Shown one piece after another: positions 61,373 through 64,000 of a DNA stretch of 64,000 bases; the first letter of the stretch is position 1, and each line of letters opens with the position of its first letter. A model generated the notes under the pieces. That model worked only from the letters and a program-made list of their open reading frames with translations. It was not told the origin of the DNA and ran no database searches. The position numbers were made by a program, and so were the translations under genes. The DNA comes from JALYRV01 sp036675475 (GTDB taxonomy: Bacteria > Acidobacteriota > Vicinamibacteria > Vicinamibacterales > SCN-69-37). Where the stretch lies: NCBI GenBank assembly GCA_036675475.1, contig JAKFEY010000059.1, positions 124,001 to 188,000 of the forward strand. Reading direction: 5' to 3'.

Positions 61373-62529
61373 CTGACCGGGGCAGGTAACGTCGCAAGGT
61401 GCCGCGACGGGTCGTGCTTCACCTTGTAGGCGCGGCGCAGGAACTTCACGTACGGCACGACCTGCTTCATGGCGCCCACGTTCACCTGGCAGGGGCTCAG
61501 GCACGTCGTGCAGACGTTCTTCTTCAGCTCCTCACGATGCTCGAGGTTCGAGGCGTTGAAGTAGATGTCCTTGACGTTGGTCTCGAGCACGTTGCCGAGC
61601 TTCTTCGAGTTTTCGCAGTAGAACAGATCGCCGTTCGGATTGAGCAGCAGGCCCTGCCGCTGGAACGGGCAGGGCATCGTCCGCTGATACCCGTTGGCGA
61701 TCATGTCGGCGTAGTGCAGGTACATGAACGACTGGCCGCTCAGCACCGATTCCTCCGCGACGCGGTCGAGGAAGAACTTCTTCATGAACGTCTCTTCGCG
61801 GCTCTTGAACCCGACGCTCTCTTCCAGATGCTTGTTGTGCAGCATCGCGTCGGTGAAGCGCAGCATGTTGAAGACGACGTCGATGTCCTTCTCGCGCGCC
61901 CACGCCAGGATCTTCTCGGCGTCCTCGAGGTTCTGCTTGAAGATGGTCGCCGCGATGCCGAACTGGAAGGTGTCGTGCGTCTTCGCGAGCGCCTGCATGG
62001 CGGCGATCGTCGTGCCGGCCTTGTCGAAGGCGTCCTTGACGTTGCGCACCTGCGCGTGCGTTTCGCCGATGCCGTCGAGCGACACGCGCGCGCTGAACAG
62101 CAGGCCCTTCGACGCCGTGAACTCAACGATGCGCGTGAGCATCGGGATGGCGCGCTTGTGCGTGATGCCCGTGGTGTTGATGCCGACCTTGCGCAGGCGG
62201 GGCAGGCGCTTGTAGAAGAGCTCCACCAGCTCGGGCAGGTCGTTGCGCGTCGTGGGCTCGCCGCCCGAGATGTTCAGGTTTTCGACGTTCGACCAGAAGG
62301 GGTCGTCGAAGATCCTGTCGACCTGCTCCAGCGTCAGGTCTTCCTTCCGGTTGCCCCACTTCCAGTTGTTGCACATCTCGCAGCGCGCGTCGCAGACCCA
62401 CGTGCAGTTGTAAATCAGGACCGTGGGCTTGATGGTGGTGACGTGGGCGAGGGCACCGGTCACGAGGTCGCGCGGGACACCGGCGGCATTCTTCGCCAGG
62501 TACTTCATCCGGAACGTGGAAGTGGACAT
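61369..62529 (-). CDS. Radical SAM/SPASM-like protein
   Basis: A 386-residue radical SAM enzyme. The cluster motif is CDARCEMC (CX3CX2C) near residue 46, followed by LNISGGEPTTRNDLPELVEL, INTTGITHKRAIPML and ARVSLDGIGETHAQVRNVKD. The C-terminal CPFQRQGLLLNPNGDLFYCE and CTTCLSPCQVN resemble a SPASM-type auxiliary cluster. Relatives act in peptide maturation or in lipid/sugar modification, such as hopanoid HpnH-type enzymes. No precursor peptide is visible nearby, so a small-molecule or lipid substrate is more likely. First gene of the operon, with TATAAT 12 bases upstream of the ATG. Confidence 0.88.
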   Translation of the reverse strand: MSTSTFRMKYLAKNAAGVPRDLVTGALAHVTTIKPTVLIYNCTWVCDARCEMCNNWKWGNRKEDLTLEQVDRIFDDPFWSNVENLNISGGEPTTRNDLPELVELFYKRLPRLRKVGINTTGITHKRAIPMLTRIVEFTASKGLLFSARVSLDGIGETHAQVRNVKDAFDKAGTTIAAMQALAKTHDTFQFGIAATIFKQNLEDAEKILAWAREKDIDVVFNMLRFTDAMLHNKHLEESVGFKSREETFMKKFFLDRVAEESVLSGQSFMYLHYADMIANGYQRTMPCPFQRQGLLLNPNGDLFYCENSKKLGNVLETNVKDIYFNASNLEHREELKKNVCTTCLSPCQVNVGAMKQVVPYVKFLRRAYKVKHDPSRHLATLPAPVR

Positions 62530-62541
62530 CGGAACCTGTTG

Positions 62542-62547
62542 ATTATA
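62542..62547 (-). promoter_or_regulatory. TATAAT box of the radical SAM operon
   Basis: A perfect TATAAT on the minus strand ends 12 bases before the ATG at 62529. It is the only promoter-like site for the four-gene operon. It lies inside an imperfect CCTGTTATAATCAACAGG palindrome (62535-62552) that could bind a repressor. Confidence 0.55.
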
Positions 62548-62619
62548 ACAGGGTTAGCAGGCGAGAATCACTGGTTGCCCCGCTGGGGCGGAGAGCTCCC
62601 TGAAAGGAAGAGGTCGCTG

Positions 62620-63696
62620 ATGAGGTTGTTGTCGAGGGTGGGAATCGTGATGGTGGCGGCGGCGGCAGCCGCGTGCGGAGGGGCGGGCGGCACGCGCGAG
62701 GTGCCCACGCAGCCGGGGTCGGCGACGCTGAGCGCGCCCACGGCCACATCGCCGGTGGGCGATGCGCAGCTGGACACGCTGCGGCCGGTGCTGACCGTGC
62801 AGAACGCGGCGTCGAGCGAGAGCGGCGCCAAGACTTACGAGTTCCAGATCTCCACCGTCGACACGTTCGTGACGACTGTCGTGTCGCAGGCCGGCATCGC
62901 CGAAGGATCGGGAGGCACGACCACGTTCACGCCGTCGGCCGACCTGCAGGCGTCCACGCGCCTCTACTGGCGCGCGCGCGCGTATCAGGGCTCGGCGATC
63001 TCGGCATGGTCCGCGACGGCGCAGTTCCGCACGAAGGTTGGCGGCTTCAACCGCGCCGGCGAGCTGTTCGATCCGCTCAACAACGGCCAGACGATCGGCG
63101 AGCGCACAGGCAGCACGACGTTCATGGGCGAGCAGGGCCTTCGCGTCGACAACAACACGTCGTGGGTGAAGTACCAGCTCGCCGAAACCATCACCAGCGG
63201 CGAGATTTCCGTCGAAGTGTCGGGGCTCTATCCGAATCATCCCGGCGAGAAGTCGCGCATCTTCTCGATGGCCGACGGCACGTCGCGCCTGTTCGACAGC
63301 CGGTTCCTCTTCAACGTGCAGTACCGCGGACTGAACGGCAATCCGCCGAACGCCATCTCGTTCAAGCTGCTCAACGGCAGCGAGGCGTTCAAGTACGAGC
63401 CCGACTTCAACGAGCGCGCGGCCGGCATCCGGTCGCTCAATCCGGCGACGGTCTATCTGTGGACCGCGACCTGGGGCAGCACATTCCGTCTCACCATTCG
63501 TGAAGGCGGCGCCGGCGGGCCGGTGATTTACGACCACTCGATGGCGACGCCCGGCGGCACGTACAACCCGACGCCGCACACCGTCTACCTCGGTGCCACC
63601 GACGCCAACATCGAGTCGGGCTCGTGGCCCGGCGCGGTCTACCGCAACCTCTGGGTCGGGCGCGGTCCGCGTCCCGCGTCGCTCGGCGGCCGCTAG
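62620..63696 (+). CDS. Lipoprotein with fibronectin-like and lectin-like beta domains
   Basis: A 358-residue lipoprotein: RLLSRVGIVMVAAAAAACGG has a lipobox AAAC. The first domain (about 35-145) is Fn3-like: TLRPVLTVQNAASSESGAKT, YEFQISTVDTF, STRLYWRARAYQGSAISAWS. The second (about 150-355) resembles a LamG/concanavalin-type beta sandwich: ISVEVSGLYPNHPGEKSRIF, NVQYRGLNGNPPNAISFKLL, VYLWTATWGSTFRLTIREGG. It likely binds a surface glycan. A GGAAGAGG site precedes the ATG. Confidence 0.78.
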   Translation: MRLLSRVGIVMVAAAAAACGGAGGTREVPTQPGSATLSAPTATSPVGDAQLDTLRPVLTVQNAASSESGAKTYEFQISTVDTFVTTVVSQAGIAEGSGGTTTFTPSADLQASTRLYWRARAYQGSAISAWSATAQFRTKVGGFNRAGELFDPLNNGQTIGERTGSTTFMGEQGLRVDNNTSWVKYQLAETITSGEISVEVSGLYPNHPGEKSRIFSMADGTSRLFDSRFLFNVQYRGLNGNPPNAISFKLLNGSEAFKYEPDFNERAAGIRSLNPATVYLWTATWGSTFRLTIREGGAGGPVIYDHSMATPGGTYNPTPHTVYLGATDANIESGSWPGAVYRNLWVGRGPRPASLGGR

Positions 63697-63738
63697 AGAG
63701 CGGTGTTCGAGTCTGCATAGCGGGCGCTTCGGTCGCCG

Positions 63739-63861
63739 ATGGTCGAGGGCGGTGTGCAGTATTCCAGCGCGCCGTCGGGGCGAGTCGCGCCAAAGAGTGG
63801 TGCTCCGACGTTCTTTTTACGCCGTCGCGCTGGAACACTGCACGCCGCCCGCTCGACGACC
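63739..63861. repeat. Palindromic element copy C
   Basis: Arms 63739-63772 and 63827-63861 pair over about 33 bases with few mismatches and one indel, containing TGTGCAGTATTCC and GGAACACTGCACG. The core is GCGCCAAAGAGTGGTG with the downstream TTCTTTTTACGCC. Same layout as copy A. The region 63697-64000 holds no recognisable gene, only copies C and D. Confidence 0.85.
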
Positions 63862-63867
63862 CGGCGC

Positions 63868-64000
63868 CTGAGCGCGAGCGTGAGGGCGGCCGTCTGCCGC
63901 GGAGCGGAGGCACACGGTGCGGGGTTGGTGAGCGCGGCCGTTAAAGAGACGCAGGCGCGACCGCTCTTTGGCGCGCCCGCACCTCGGACGCGCTCAGCAA
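63868..64000. repeat. Palindromic element copy D (runs to the window end)
   Basis: CTGAGCGCGAGCGTGAGG (near 63868-63885) is complementary to CCTCGGACGCGCTCAG (63983-63998). The core 63950-63982 is a perfect inverted 33-base match to copy A (49204-49236). The outer end may lie beyond 64000. Confidence 0.75.

Noticed and set aside
61369..62529. RiPP maturase reading of the radical SAM protein
   Set aside because: There is a SPASM-like tail, but no short precursor peptide gene or RRE domain was found within several kb; the neighbours are lipid/glycan genes.
63624..63944. 106-codon open frame after the last lipoprotein
   Set aside because: It starts inside the lipoprotein gene in another frame and continues through palindromic copies C and D; no family resemblance.

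Overview
The window is about 64 kb of GC-rich bacterial chromosome, densely coded on both strands. An ADOP-type ABC permease (the duplicated permease family first noted in acidobacteria) preceded by a PadR regulator, a Ser/Thr kinase fused to a PD40/TolB-like propeller, a CcmE of the Cys-type and many GTG/TTG starts point to Acidobacteriota, probably a Vicinamibacteria-like lineage. That placement is inference from gene content; no rRNA is present.

Layout. 0-4 kb: Mla/MCE lipid-transport operon and two small envelope genes, then tRNA-Val. 4-9 kb: citryl-CoA lyase-like gene and a nucleoside/base salvage block (upp; exported MTA/SAH-deaminase-like amidohydrolase, hpt, rpiB, deoC). 9-13 kb: kinase-propeller receptor and MscS channel. 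13-15 kb: RND/MacB-type adaptor, ATPase and a stand-alone Fis-type HTH, without a permease. 15-23 kb: rsgA, ABC-2 exporter, DUF2207 protein, polytopic GT-C-like protein with a PKD tail, tRNA-Phe. 23-31 kb: paired M16 peptidases, an Amj-like flippase, PadR plus ADOP permease, recA. 32-36 kb: YdjM-like and propeller-like proteins, thiolase/3-hydroxybutyryl-CoA dehydrogenase, DUF721, maf. 36-43 kb: cytochrome c maturation operon (ccmE, fused ccmF-ccmH, two accessory genes, ccmABCD). 43-48 kb: phosphoesterase, aroK, aroA, RsbW-like kinase, inositol monophosphatase, outer-membrane barrel. 48-63.7 kb: a surface-glycan/lipid region with two GT-C proteins, a DedA-like protein, GT2, a GH-like lipoprotein, an SGNH hydrolase, a CofD/YvcK-GT2 fusion, a nucleotidyltransferase-GT2 fusion, methyltransferase, LPG-synthase-like flippase and radical SAM protein.

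The most unusual content is non-coding. (1) A dispersed palindromic element of about 115-130 bp occurs at least four times (49166-49281, 52721-52849, 63739-63861, 63868-64000). It has near-identical terminal inverted arms and a shared CCAAAGAG(C/T)GGT core. One copy lies in frame inside a glycosyltransferase gene. (2) Every convergent protein-gene junction that is not an overlap carries a hairpin; the largest are built from short degenerate tandem words, different at each locus, with almost no T-tract. Related word repeats also lie inside two coding sequences. (3) Many transcription units have a TAnnnT box 5-14 nt before the start codon, suggesting widespread leaderless mRNAs. The CofD-GT2 and nucleotidyltransferase-GT2 fusion pair is the best candidate for an undescribed protein system: it may build a phospho-modified glycan or glycolipid together with the neighbouring convergent operon.
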